A stretch of DNA of 64,000 nucleotides from contig JANFAH010000094.1 in NCBI GenBank assembly GCA_024663395.1, positions 100,673 to 164,672 on the forward strand, written 5' to 3'. Both the position numbers and the translations under genes were made by a program. Position 1 is the stretch's first letter; every line of letters begins with the position of its first letter. Below, piece by piece: positions 47,644 to 61,127 of this stretch. The stretch comes from Pisolithus tinctorius (taxonomy: Eukaryota; Basidiomycota; Agaricomycetes; Boletales; Pisolithaceae). The notes under the pieces were generated by a model. That model did no database searches. It saw only the letters and a list, made by a program, of their open reading frames with translations, and was not told the origin of the DNA.

Positions 47644-48412
47644 ATGGCTCTTCCACCACCACTGCGGACTTCGGTTACTCCCCAGGAACTGGAGCTTATA
47701 GCGTCGGAACAGCTTGTTGAGATACTTCCTCTGATCACGATGGAAAAAACGGCTTTCATATCGGTTCTGTCGCGCCTTTAGAACGTACGGTTTCCCTGAT
47801 GATTGACTTGGAGAACAGGGTGCTTACGGTCCGCTACGCCCACCTGCCAAATGTCGCATCCCACTTTGGATGGCTGTAAATCTAAAGGTCAAGAAAAAGT
47901 GCCACATCATTCCCCCAGATTGGCTAAACGTAGGTATGAAGAACGGGCCGTCCACATTTCACTTCACCCCATTAATGTATTTTCAGAATTTCTGCAAGAA
48001 CGGCTCTCGCGTGAAACCAGCTACCCCGAGTTCAGTCAAATGCCCTTCCGTTTTGCCGAGATCGCAAAAGCCATTCTAGACGTGTGAGATTCTCCGAATC
48101 GCTCCATGCGCTCGGTCTTACATGCGAACAGAGCACCTGACGACATCCAAAATGCTGATAAGGTGAGATCGTTGTTGAAGGATTTGCGCGAAGCTCGGCA
48201 AGCAAAAAGTCGGGAAGGCTTGGCCAAACTGGACCATAGTGAGCTCAGTGTACGTCTTACTCGGATGGAGGGAATTTGCCTGACGGTGTTTCCAGCTGCC
48301 TAACTCATGCTCCATGGAAATCAATGAACTACGACCATTTTTCATACATGCGATGGGTGTTCTTACCCAACTTTCACGGGAAGGGGAAGATCGGGCGGCA
48401 GCGCAACCCTAA
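47644..48412 (+). CDS. PSF2: GINS complex subunit PSF2
   Basis: Five exons, 47644-47763, 47819-47933, 47987-48083, 48132-48249 and 48296-48412, give 188 residues, the normal size. The start MALPPPLRTSVTPQELELIASE and GPLRPPAKCRIPLWMAVNLK, IIPPDWLNVEFL, PFRFAEIAKAILDVAPDDI, KVRSLLKDLREARQAKSREGL and NELRPFF are Psf2 hallmarks. GINS binds Cdc45 and Mcm2-7 to form the replicative CMG helicase. All exon joints keep frame. The 3' end converges on the channel gene with 117 bp between stop codons. Confidence 0.96.
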
Positions 48413-48529
48413 AGAAAGGAAATGCCACATTTCCCGATGCAGTTATCCACAATTGCCGACACATTGCTATACGCCACAACACAATACAAGACCTCCGAAC
48501 TACTCGCCAACACCCGGGTAGGTTATGAC

Positions 48530-51482
48530 CTAAATCGAAGCTGGCAGTTTCTCGATCAACAGGTGTAATTTCCCCTGTAATTCTTTGATCTCCTTCAAAA
48601 TCGCCTCCTCACTCGACTGGGAAAGACATGCGGGATTAGCTGCGCGAGTAAATCTAGCTGTGGCAGAGTTTTCACCTGTTCTGTATTAGGGAACCTCTTG
48701 ACTAGTTGACCAAACTTCATTTTGCTTATCTCCAAACCTCTTTCCGCGTCCACCCCTTCCATGGGAGGATCGCGCACCGCTGGATCATCCGTGGCTTCAT
48801 CCTGCTCAGGGCGCAGCCACTTGGTTACCCATGATTTTTCCATGTGGCCGGCTTCGCACAGGGCAATAATGCAGAGCGGTATGAAGAAGATAGTAGACAT
48901 CACAACACGATTGAGCTTGATACAGTATGAGAAGCAATTGAATCTTGTTGACAGGGGCTCTTACCTTGGCATAAGTGTTCTGTTTCACGCAAACGATGGT
49001 CCTTAAGAAAAAGTCAGCTACGCTAGTAGAAAACGGTAGTGAATAGCACGAACTCGAAGGGGGCGACCAAGAAGATTTCGATGAGATTAAACGGTGCAGG
49101 ATAAACGTATGAGTCTGGCGCCCTAATCATTGCGACAGTCTTTCCGGCAAAGAATGCCAAATATTCGGCCTCAGCATCGTCCACCACCTACCCAACCGGT
49201 AAGAAGCCGTATCGGAAATCAGCGGTATACGTACTTCCGAATAAGCAGATGCAAACAATGAGATCAGCACGTTCAACAAGATGACTACTGTCACAAGAGT
49301 CCAGCTGAGGGACGGTATGTGTAGGTACGACTTAGGATGGTCGCTAGGTCCACTTACAGATAGTACAATGTCAAGCCAGTGGGACTTTGACATGGGTTTA
49401 GCACAGCGTTGACCGCAAGTATTATTTCAGAATCACCTTGCGGAAAACCGATCATAGTTCGGAGACCTGTACAGCAGGATATTGACACAACCTCATCTGT
49501 GCCCGGAAACTAGACTCACTGTAACAGGCCTTGTACAAGCACATTAACAATCTGAGACGACAGTCAGAAATGTAATGTGCGAAAGAAAGAGGTCAACGTA
49601 CGGCCGAGGGATCTTCGCTCTCTCCATCAGCTACATCCAAAGCATACAGACCTTGAAAGAATCCAGCACCCAGAACCGTGAGTAGCTGTGTTTGAAGGTC
49701 AGATTTTGTACACAAACCAAAACTCTGTCATTCACGAACAGCAAAGAAAATCCCCGATTCTTGCAGCATCCGTGCCACGCAGAGTTGCATAGTGCCAATA
49801 TACCTGCATATACAATAAGATGTCAGCAGTGACCGCCAAGTCAACAGTACCACGTACTTAAAGCCGTCAAAAATGGTCACGAGTTCTAGAGCAACGTTAG
49901 CTGAGAAATTTTGCGGCAGATAACTTCCATACTCATCCTGTGAACTAGCGGTTAGTTAGAAACACCCTGGTTACAACAGACTTACCAAATGAAAGGAGCG
50001 ACGAAACTCAAAATCTGAAAACTCCTCAAGCGAAGTAAACCAGCCCTCTCCCCACCAGTTGAGAGCCCTGCAATGCGATAGGTGAAGGCTGCAACAAGTA
50101 GGATATCGGTGATGAAAGAAACGATATCCCAGAATCCAAATGCTCGATAGGATGCAAACCGGAAGAATTGGTACCACTGCAAAGAAGTGAAACCATGAGC
50201 CTTGCTGTGGACTTTGCAAGCATCTTACCCTGTGTATATCTAAGTGTACGGGTCAATACTCGTGAGACGCGGTACGGGGGGTCGAGATACCTTCACAACA
50301 AAATGCCAATGCCATAACATAGAGTACGTATTCCCAAGCATCAAAGTAAGCGTGATTGGGATCAAGTCGCTGGAGTGGTTCCCGCACTGGAAGCAATGCA
50401 GTCGTTCATTCATGCATAAACAAAATTTTCGCACCTGCTTGGGAGTAGACCACCAAGAAGACAAGCCATACTACGATCCTCAGAATATTTTGGTATCTAA
50501 AAAGCGTTCAATAGTGGATAGAAGAGGTCAAGAGAAACTTACCGCGGAACCGACATGCGGGCGGGGTCAAAGTGAGCCCCGAAGCCTGCGTTACGCGGCT
50601 TATGATAAGGTACATCTTTAGGATGTCAGCGGAAATTTTAGAATTGCATGGATTTGATTCACATTGTATGTCATCCTCATCCTCCTCGTCGGCAACCTGG
50701 ACGAGTTCCCCATTCCAGAGCCGGTTTACCACTACAGAACATGTAAAACTTGCAGAAAAAACTTGGATACATTATGCTCACCATCCTGAGATTCGCTCGA
50801 CGACAGGAATACAGTACTAGTCGCCCAACTAAGCCTTGTTCTGCACAGAATGGTGATGAACCATACCAGTTATTATCGATAGCAATTTCCAGAGCGCTGG
50901 ACGCGACGCTGACATCCCCGTCAGCGTGCCTATGCCGATACCGCGTGGTTACCATCGGTATCAGTTTGTCAGGTGGACTTTGATGCACGATTCTCCGCGC
51001 AAGCACTTCGCACGCTACGGCTATACGCCATGCTCTGATAAACCATGATACGACATACCCAGAACGAAAATACCTACCGCGGCCCAAGTTTTCTCCGTAA
51101 TCGGCAGGGTTATGATTAGCGTCCCAAATGAACCCCGCATACGCTCTAAGAAGACAGTACGGGAGCTGATGAACGTGTCATGCCTACTACAGGACTGCCG
51201 CGGCTGTGCGTGCACTCACCTCGTTGTAAAAATCGCCAGCTGCATCGACATACGCAGATATCACCTGAGGAGTAATGATACGACTTCCTGGGACGCTCAG
51301 ACTCTTCGTATCGACTTCAACAGGGAGCAAGCGCAGAGTCAAGGCGCGGAGTCGCCGGATGAGTTCTGGGACGAGAAATGTCAGGTCATAATTGCGATGA
51401 AACATTTCGCGGACGCACTGGTCAACGTATCAGGAGACGGCTTCTCCGGGTGAAATGACAGCAAAGGCGCTTCCTGGTCCAT
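48530..51482 (-). CDS. YVC1: YVC1-type TRP-like vacuolar cation channel
   Basis: Start at ATG 51482: MDQEAPLLSFHPEKPSPDTL joins KLIRRLRALTLRLLPVEVD after a roughly 55-nt intron. The N-terminal linker domain shows SRIITPQVISAYVDAAGDF, YCLLRAYAGFIWDANHNPADYGEN, CEVLARRIVHQSPPDKL and SALEIAIDNN. A series of small exons (50.6-48.9 kb) then encode hydrophobic helices, including a segment with SWTLVTVVILLNVLISLFASAY near the pore end and TIFFIPLCIIALCEAGH. The tail joins FPNTEQ to SSEEAILKEIKELQGKL and ends at 48530. Yeast Yvc1 releases vacuolar Ca2+ under stress. Exon edges in the membrane part are not all resolved. Confidence 0.87.
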
Positions 51483-51579
51483 GTCGCCGTATTGCTTGAC
51501 TTCACCCTTGAGCTTGAGTATTTGAATTTAGGTCCCAGTGCCTCGGCACGTAGTGGCTGTGTACAAGTCAAATCTGTGT

Positions 51580-51585
51580 CACGTG
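51580..51585. promoter_or_regulatory. CACGTG box between YVC1 and ARPC3
   Basis: CACGTG, preceded by T, lies 52 bp before the ARPC3 ATG in the 154-bp divergent gap. It is the same core as in several other short promoters of this window. Function is inferred only from position. Confidence 0.35.
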
Positions 51586-51636
51586 CTACGCACTGGCTTA
51601 CTCCTGGCATTAATCGCACTCCTTCATTAACCATCG

Positions 51637-52334
51637 ATGCCTGTGAGTGCGCCGACGACAACTTCGTTTCTGGTACGATGATATCCGCAGGCTTATCACT
51701 CTTCCTTCAATGAATTTGATGCTCGTCAAGCGGGGAACATGTCTATCCTGCCAATCAAAACTAGATACCGCGGCCCAGCTCCAACTGGTACCTCTCCTCC
51801 TTGACGATCGTGCTTGTACCTGCAAACTTACTGGAATCGTTTAGCTGAACCAGACCAGGCGGATATAATAGACGAGACGCTTGACCTGTTCAGGGCGAAT
51901 TCTCTGTTCCGCAATTTCGAGATTAAGGGACCTGCCGACCGCATGCTTATTATACTCATCCTCTTTGTCTCCGATTGCTTGTTCAAGATCGGAAGTGCTC
52001 GGACGGTTCCAACCGCTCTGGAAGCTTCAAAAATGTTGAATACTCTCGCCGTAGACAACTTTCCTATCCCGGGAGATGCTAATTTCCCCCTGAATGCCCA
52101 TTACGCACCACCTGACAGCAGGGTGGATGCAGGTGTGTGAAGCATGCTTCGTGTGGCGATATTATATAGCTAATAATCTGGACAGACTATTTGCGCACGT
52201 ATCTAACGCAGGTCCGCCAAGAGCTGGCTGCTCGGTTGGCGGAACGATTATACGCGGATGGCACCAACAAGCCCAATAAGTGGTGGATGGCTTTCCAGAA
52301 GAGGCGCTTCATGAATCGCAGTCTGGCTGCGTGA
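51637..52334 (+). CDS. ARC18: actin-related protein 2/3 complex subunit 3 (ARPC3/Arc18)
   Basis: Four exons, 51637-51642, 51691-51787, 51845-52132 and 52186-52334, give 179 residues (human 178). The first coding exon is only ATGCCT. The joined start MPAYHSSFNEFDARQAGNMS, then ILPIKTRYRGPAP, DIIDETLDLFRANSLFRNFE, LAVDNFPIPGDANFPLNAHY, LRTYLTQVRQELAARL and KPNKWWMAFQKRRFMNRSL are all ARPC3 signatures. The subunit bridges Arp3 to the rest of the Arp2/3 complex, which nucleates branched actin at endocytic patches. The 48-nt first intron has clean GTGAGT and GCAG ends. Confidence 0.96.
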
Positions 52335-52410
52335 ACATGGTTGCAATGCGAGCATTACCCACCGTGTGCGATGTCTGTATTACTACGTAAAGAAGACTTC
52401 CATCTATAAA

Positions 52411-53963
52411 CTACTTTTTCTTCTTCTTCTCATTAGGGTTTTTCCTGCCGTATCCGATGCGTGGCATGCCGTCCGGACGCCCGGACTGTGTCGACCGCGA
52501 CTTGCTGCGCGTACCGCTAAGGATGTCCGGGATCCAATCAGGATCAGCCCAACTGCCTACAGCGACACCACTTTTCCCGTCCGACTCCACGAGACTTTTA
52601 ATCATACGCTGTTCTTCCCTCTCCCTCTTCCCTTGTTCTCGTTTCTTTGCTCGCATATATTCTATTTGATCCTCTCGAAGGATGAGACCTTCGCCAGTGC
52701 CTGTCTTAGCAGAACCGGGTTTCGGTGCAGGTATGGGGTATTTCGTTCCTCGAACTCGGTATTGGAAGTTTTTCTTGAGATGGACTTCCATGACAGGGGC
52801 ACCACCATCGGCATCCGGAGAGGAGACCGTGACAGACGTCCTTATCAGCGTAGGATTTCCACAGGATGGACAGAACTGCTTAGAATTGTCCTTGCAGATT
52901 CTATTCAAGGTAAATGTAGGTCGTCACAGTAGGTCATGTATGCTTACTTGAAACATGCATGACAACGGAGCACCCAGCTTTTGACTTTTTGTATTCTTCT
53001 GCCATCTGTACTTATTAGGTGCAAGCCCATCTGTAATAAGACATTCTGCATGGCAAAATCAGCCGTCATGCAGCCCACTGCTGAATGCTGTTTCGGCCTC
53101 TTGTCTTTCTTGCTTTTCTCTTCTGACGGAAGAAGATGTAGTGCACGAGCCTTGTGCAACTCTACGTTACCGGGAGTTATCCATTCGCCTTCATCATCAT
53201 CTCCGGAAGACGGGTCGGCATATAATGGTTCATTGTCGGATGGTGCTACTTCGTCGTCCGAAGATGGAGGTAGGGAGGCAGAATCCTCTCCTTCCACTTG
53301 GCCATCCACGTCGGTACCGATACCACTAGGTTGGGGAATGTCGAAAAAGTCGTTTTGGAGAACATGGGAAGGATCAGAGGATGGAATTCGCTCGTTTGTT
53401 TCAGAACTCTCCGATGACCCGACTGGCTGCGCTGGCGAAGACGTTGACGATTGATCTTTACTTCCTTCGCTAGGTGGCTGTATGCTTGATACTTTTTCCT
53501 GGTCGGGTATCACCTAGTGGTCGCCGTGAGTGGCGCCGGATTTGAGATAGATTGTCACCTTGCCTCCTGCGGAGTATCTCGCGAAGCCTTTTCTTGCTCG
53601 TGAAGAGTGTGGGTCAATGCCAACACACAGATATCCGCATGCGAAAGCACCGCGTAGTCGCCGGTCTTTTTTGCAAAATGTATAACTAGGTATGCGTCGT
53701 GAGCACTCCTGGGCCGGAATAGGGGAGTAGGTTTGGAAGGAACCTTGAGACAATGATGCGGCAGCTGGATTTGTGACGCTGACTTGGACGCCAGCTGAAA
53801 GCCCTAGTTGTTCAAAATGCTCGCGTGCACGTTTATCCTTCAACTCATCCAGAACTTGTGGGACTGTCAGGTATGTATCTGCCAAACCCCGCAGTGTTGA
53901 TAGTGATAGCAGTGGTCCAGAGTCGAGGACCAGATACTTGCATCGTTTATTGCCTTCCGCCAT
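52411..53963 (-). CDS. NOB1: 20S pre-rRNA endonuclease NOB1
   Basis: Start at ATG 53963 (MAEGNKRCKYLVLDSGPLLS), stop at 52411 after a Lys run. The PIN domain has the acidic residues in VLDSGPLL, TVPQVLDELKDKRAREHF and, after an intron, TGDYAVLSHADICVLALTH. An acidic Ser-rich middle contains EGEWITPGN, which matches the Nob1/Dim2-contact region. The zinc ribbon is WVLRCHACFK with KQFCPSCGN, and the tail has LREDQIEYMRAKKREQ and the Lys-rich end. Nob1 makes the final D-site cut that turns 20S pre-rRNA into 18S in the cytoplasm. Intron 53563-53514 appears to start GCAAGG, the only joint that keeps frame (E joined to VIPDQEK). Confidence 0.95.
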
Positions 53964-54109
53964 GACAAGATGGGTGTTAGAGGTACCATCTAATCGGTGA
54001 CAATCCTTGTCATAAAACCGATCTCGGCCGATCGAACTTACAGACCCCTCATAAAACACGATCGAGCGAATAAGATACCGAGCCTCCACTCAGTGGTAGA
54101 TCTGTGAAT

Positions 54110-55469
<1,360 letters not shown>

Positions 55470-55693
55470 ATTCCGCGCATCAGATGTACGTATGTATGCG
55501 CCGGATGGTTGTATGGTATCCCAGAGGACAGCTCCACAGGTTTGCCCTCTAGGCTACTCTGACAAGGTCCATGCACGAGTAGTCCGCTGGATTGCATGTG
55601 GAATCTATATGACAACTGTTCCACAAAAGCGTTTTCAGCACCCTTAAAAGTAAATGCATGGGGACACATGTAAGTAGAGTAAATAGTACCATC

Positions 55694-57776
55694 CTAAAAC
55701 ATGTTAGCAAGCTTGCTCGCTGCAAGCTTAGCATCCAATCGAGGTCGCGAAGGTTGTATCCGCATAGACTGAGACATACTAGTAGAGCCAAGTTGTGCCA
55801 GCGGACCGAACGTCGCCTGCGACGCTGACAAACGACGAGAAGGGTCCGGCGTTGCCGGTGAAGGTAGTGAAGGTGGCCGTGTGAGGGGGCTAGAAGATGA
55901 AGCACAAGAGGCGGTTCCGAGAAGCGGGTCCCGAGAGATGGGAGTGGAGGAGGAAGCAGGCGGCGGTTGCCCTCTAGGAGAGCCAGTCGATTGCACAAAC
56001 ATAGACTGGGTGCCATCTTGGAACCGGCCGCCAGAAAGAGACGCCGGAGGTGGTGGCGGAGTGGAAACGGGGGGGCGGACACCTGTGGACGGCCCTGCAA
56101 TTTGGGAGGAAGTAATTGGGCCTTGGTTGTAGATAGAGGCAGATGAAGTTGATGCAACGGCAGGGACACTACTGGATAACTGGGGAACAGGGGGAGCAGA
56201 AGCAATAGGTCTTGATGCCGTTTTCGTGTTATCTTCCAAGGGTGGAATGATAGAGGGTTTTGGAATACTGTTTGGCTGGACGACGATCTTTTGATCAGCA
56301 TTGCTAACATCGTTTTTGAGGGCCAGCAGTTCCCTCAGCAATTGCTTCTCGTACATGATGGACGAACGAGCGTGTTCGACCAGCGCAACAGTGACGTCGT
56401 CCGTAACAGTCTTACTGTGCACCTGTAATGCGCGATGGAGATTTTGGGAAATACCATTCGCGCGTTGAGCTAGCAACTGCTCATATTTGTTTGCCTGGAG
56501 AACATCAGCAAAAACAACTAGGACCAACACATAAACAGGTACCGTCCTCCAGCTCTTCCAACGCCTCGTCCACGCGTTCAGGGCGAATATTGGAGCTGAC
56601 TTTCAATCTTTCAATATTTCTTCTCTTGGATATGGCTGATTTCACTGCCGCCTGATATTCTTCGAGCACTCCCGCCCGCTGAAGAAGTGCTTCTTTTGCT
56701 GATCGGGCGTTCATACCTTGATAACCAAAGGTATCCCCAATGACAACACATTCGCTTATGGACTGCGCCTGATCGAGGTCAGAAAGACTATGCCAGGTCC
56801 TCCCTAACTTGCGCAGCGCATTAGCAAGTGGCGGACGGGCTTCGGTAGAGGCAACGTTAACGAGCTTGTTTCCCATTTCCGCATGTGCGGCGGACAGAGC
56901 TGAGCCCAAGGTCTTTAGCATGTACGCTGCAACACGGAACGGCGCTCACCTCTCCGAGTAATGGCAAGTTTATCGATAGCCTTGGCGGCGTCGAAAAACT
57001 GTGTTTCGAGCTTCGTGAGCTCAAAACGGGCGCGCTGCAGCACTTCGTCCTCGTCTGCTACATCCCGCTTTATAAGACTAAATCCTGAGCCGGTCTTTCG
57101 ACGTGGCCGAGGCATGGGCTGATACCCGAAATCGCTTTCGATAAATGAACGTAGGTCTTCATCATACATGACGACAGGATCCTCGCATATCCGTGTCAGC
57201 CACCGCTGGAGCATAATTCTCACTAGCCGGTCATCTTCTTCGTCTGTCGGGGCCGAGGTCTGGGCAAGGGGTAAAGCTGGGATAATGGTATGCGGGCAGC
57301 TGTTGAGCAAAGCTTCGTAAAACTGCTGAAATTCGAGGTATGACCTAGAGACGTTGCGGTAGGTCGTTCCGGTAAAGTTTGATAGATTCGTCTCCAAGGA
57401 TTGCATAAGTCCGATGACGAGCGCGGCCGTAAGTAGGGGTACGTACTTGAGCATCAAATTTAACGAGGATATCTCTTCTGTTGCGGTCCAGTCCAGTGAT
57501 CCGTACCCGGAGATATGGCTCTTTCTTCTCGAATTTTATGCCATTGGAGCCGACAGCCGTGTGGGGGGAGATGAGACCTGGTTCCGGCTGACCATAGATT
57601 CTGGGTTCCTTGACGAACGCTGGGTCGGAATCTACATTCCGTGGTGCAGACGGAGATGCACGACGCAAGGTAGGAATGGGTGAGTTAGGTTCGTGGGGGG
57701 TCGTCGGCCATGGTGGGATCGCATCGGTGTCCCCGTTCGCGAATACCGACGTCGTTGAGTTGAGAGGATCGAACAT
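55694..57776 (-). CDS. VPS17: retromer sorting nexin VPS17 (PX-BAR)
   Basis: Start at ATG 57776 (MFDPLNSTTSVFANGD), stop at 55694 (AASKLANMF). A disordered N-terminus leads to the PX domain: YLRVRITGLDRNRRDILVKF, then after an intron TNLSNFTGTTYRNVSRSYLEF and DDRLVRIMLQRWLTRICEDP. VESDFGYQP-like IESDFGYQPMPRPRR is a Vps17 hallmark. A helical BAR region follows (FELTKLETQFFDAAKAID, GSALSAAHAEMGNKL, LGRTWHSLSDLDQAQSIS, NIERLKVSSNI, NKYEQLLAQRANGISQN). Vps17 pairs with Vps5 to tubulate endosomes for retromer cargo return. About 210 Ser/Pro-rich residues after the BAR domain form a tail longer than I expect for the family. Confidence 0.9.
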
Positions 57777-57914
57777 GGGCGGTGTCGTCGACGCAGCAGT
57801 AACACTGCAGCCAGACACGCTCTGCTATGAACGGAGTGGGAACCAACTTCTATTCTCGTAAGGGGTAGAGTACTACTTATAAGTGTAAAGATAAAGATAT
57901 TAGTTAGATTTCTA

Positions 57915-59246
57915 TTAGTTTGCGAGGCTGTGGTCGGGCGAGTGGAGAGGAAGCATGTGTCCCATGCGCAATACTTTGGTTCTGAGGTATTTGTCCAGGT
58001 CTTCTCCCCCGACTACGTCTCCTCCTACCATTGTAACGCCGAGCAATCGTTGGCTGTTTTCCTTGATGGGCCGACACCTCCAGCTCCTTGGCACCATTGG
58101 CACCCGCTCTACCACCCTCAGTCCTTCCCTTTCGAGAGCTGCCACTTTGTCGGGGTTGTTTGTTAGCAAACGAACGCCCTCCCCCTGCTCCGATCCCAGC
58201 CCAAGGTCCCGGAGAATGGCCACGGCAAGCTCATACCCTCGTTCATCCGCTTTATATCCGAGCTTGAGATTGGCAGAGACGGTATCGTGTCCGAGGTCTT
58301 GTAAATTATAAAGCGCGTATTTTCGACAACAGGCCTATCCCACGGCCCTCCTGTCTCATGTAGACGATAACACCACGACCCGGGATGGACCGGGATGAGG
58401 CAACCGGTACGGGCTGCGATATCACGCGGATGGCCTCGTCGAGCTGTTCCCCACAATCGCAAACGCATGCTGCCGATTGTCTCCCCGGTGAAACACTCGG
58501 AATGGATGCGAATGAGAGGTGCTGGAACATGTGGAGCCAGAACGGTGCCATTGGTTGGCGGTTGAGAGGGCTGGCGGGACTCGTGAGTGAGTGTCCCTAC
58601 ATACGCACCCCGGATGAGCCGCTCCTCGGCAGTTTCACTTTCGGTCCACACTGAGTCCAAGGAATGACTGCGGATAGGTGGTGCAGAGTATTGTCCGTCG
58701 TTAGAGAGTTGAGCGGGGTCGATGACAATTGCAAGGTGTTCTTTGTTATCGCGGTTATTATGATAGAGATGAAGGAAGACAGTCCCATGGACTGTGGGTA
58801 TCCGAGTGCGTGCCATACACGTCACTGTTACAGTAGTGGGTGCTCTCGGTTGCTCAACGAAGGGATGAACAAGTGTCTCCGGAACAAGGGCGGGAGCAGC
58901 TGGATGGGGTCTAGAAGTTAATGGTGCTGGCTCCTCGTCTTGGGTGGTCTCATGCTTTTGAAGACGTGAACTCCGGGGGGCTTGCCTGCTCACGTAGGGA
59001 CAGGGTTTGTGCTGAGCAGAATTACCCGGGGAGTACTTGGCGATATCGGGTGAGTAGAGGGCATGACCAGCGTGGTGATGGGTCTGAGGACCGGTAGCAA
59101 AAACTGTTGCGATGAGCAGGGGGTCGATGAAGGCATCTCGCCTGGGGATATGACGACGCTTTGCCGCGCTGTGTGCAGAAGGCGTCGAGCAGCGACGGAG
59201 GCTCGCTGAGATGAGAGCCGAGCATGGGCGACTCTGTGAGGGCCAT
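57915..59246 (-). pseudogene. RIB1: GTP cyclohydrolase II (RIB1) with apparent frame breaks
   Basis: The first step of riboflavin synthesis: GTP is opened to a diaminopyrimidine. The family is clear from [27 protein letters not shown] (zinc Cys set), [36 protein letters not shown] and LLTNNPDKV; the stop is at 57915. The coding sequence changes frame twice with no possible intron: an extra T between GSMR and CDCG (AAA at 58461-58463 on the plus strand) and another between KIRA and YNLQ (AAA at 58310-58312). A third change lies between the likely ATG at 59246 (MALTESPML) and DAFIDPLLIATVFATG. All active-site motifs survive. Either the gene is newly broken or, more likely, the sequence has indel errors here. 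I list it as pseudogene only because the frame is not open. Confidence 0.75.
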
Positions 59247-59384
59247 GGTGGTGGGATGAGATATCAGCTGCTGTTTGGATCGGACGTTCTCACCGACGGA
59301 CCACTGCAGGCTGCCAGGGGGTGCACACGCGGTATCACGATTCGATGCGACAGCCTCGCGACTTTTCCCCTCAACCTCATCGCC

Positions 59385-61127
59385 ATGACCGACTCTCAAA
59401 AACAGTAAGCACAACTAGCCCAGTCTGCCTACCAGCTGTCAACCATTGATCTGGCAGGCCCACCCTCGCCCCTGGCCCTCCAAACACAGATGGGGCTTTT
59501 CAGCAAGCCTTGCTTAGGGTCGGGGAATTGGAAACCCAAAACACCAAACTGTACGAAGACAATCGTCGGCTCGCAGCCGCCGTTCACATGCTGCGCGAGC
59601 GGCACGCCTTTTTGTCCAAGCCCAGGCTGCCCAGTTGCAGCAGCTCATGTACTTGCAAGAACTCGTACGCAACATAGAGGCAGATCGACTGCGTGCCACT
59701 CGTCAACACCAAGACCTCCTAAACAGCCTCACAAACGGGACCTCTCCCCAGCTGCTAGCCGCGCAGTTACAGCAATCTCGAGCAGAGTACACACATCTGC
59801 TCAAAGGACTACAACCATTTGTTAGACAAGCATACAAGGCTCAAAGTTCATCTTTCTATGACCAACCCCTCACACCACATTCCAGTAGGTGTTCCAGGTA
59901 CGCCGAGACATCCATGCTTTTAATCCATTCAAGCAACACCGATCTTTCACTCTAGTTCCGGTCGGGCCGAGCAGCACGGTGGCAGTCCTGCAGCTACTTT
60001 CCCGTATGGCGCATAGAGTCTCCGCAAACTATCATCATTGACATGTATCCAGCGCCCAGATATCCCTATGCTAGGAGATCCACCTTGTGACGTTCTGCCC
60101 AGTCACAGTCCTCTTGCATCTCCAACTCGCCCCTACCACAATTTCCCACTCCCACAGCAAGCTATACAAAGTCATGAGAGACCGTCCTTCGATGGTTTTA
60201 TCCAGGTAAGTATTACCGCCCAAACGGCTGTTGTGTCCGTGATCATCCGCGCAGCGTCAACCTCCTACAGTGCACAGTCAACATCCTCCTACTCCACCTT
60301 CTTCAGCTTCGATGGCAGCACCAGCGAGACCTCCGCTTCACACGCCACAGCGACCCGTAACTAGACATCCAGCGAAGCCGCCAGTTCACATGCCCCCATG
60401 GCATACCGGCCCTCGTATCATGTCGGCCCCTGCCACCTTACCACAAGGTCATCACTCATTTCCACAAGGACCCAAGCCAGCACGGGGAACCCATGGACTC
60501 GACCAGACAAAAGCAAAATCACTGCCAGATGCTATCCCCAGACCTGTGCAGTCGCAGTCTGCGTCAATGTCTCCCAGCTTTGTCAAGCGATCCAGTTCTG
60601 CCCTGGGTAGTCCCGCAAGTCCAGAAGCTGATGCAAAAAGGTCCCGGGTCGAGGGATTCGATAAATCAACTCCTGATAAGCAGGTTACGAACGGTTTCCC
60701 TCTGCGGGACCAGGGATCTGAGCCAGAGACGGATTCTGCGGATATTACTGAACAGGTAAATGTGCCGCATCCAGAGGCCCCTTCTGTATCGCCCTCTGCA
60801 GTCGTCGATCAGAATGAGGCTCAACCCACTCCGTTGGGTGACAAGGATCTTCGTCCAGACGAAGAGTGTGTTCGCATGATTTTTGAAAAAGACGCAGACA
60901 TAGAAAACGGAGTCTTTTGTGACCCATGCCTGTATGTTTGACCGTTATCACACCGACTCGAGCGCTCACCATTTCCGCCCAGGAGTCGTTACGAGGCAGG
61001 CATGCTGTTGGAACCACCTGACATTCTTGTCAATCCGGATCCTGATTTCCTTTTAAAACATTGCATTACCATTCACCCTACGTTATGGGATGACCTTCGG
61101 CACCGAAGGGACCTCACTGAAAAGTAA
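59385..61127 (+). CDS. uncharacterised coiled-coil protein with C2H2-like C-terminus
   Basis: Family not recognised. The first exon is MTDSQKQ (59385-59404); after a 54-nt intron comes a coiled coil: LLRVGELETQNTKLYEDNRRLAAAV, then QLQQLMYLQELVRNIEADRL and LAAQLQQSRAEYTHLLKGL. A one-base frame change occurs at the T5 run 59609-59613. A Pro/His/Ser-rich middle with a basic SP-rich part (ALGSPASPEADAKRSRVEG) follows. The conserved C-terminus reads RPDEECVRMIFEKDADIENG, FCDPC, then after an intron RYEAGMLLEPPDILVNP and LLKHCITIH, so CxxC and HxxxxH could form a zinc site. Middle exon edges (59.9-60.25 kb) are unresolved. The stop is at 61125-61127. Confidence 0.6.

Noticed and set aside
55549..56310. 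A 250-codon Leu/Pro-rich frame on the minus strand under the VPS17 tail
   Set aside because: It is the shifted frame of the Ser/Pro-rich VPS17 tail, whose own frame continues without break from the BAR domain to a stop.
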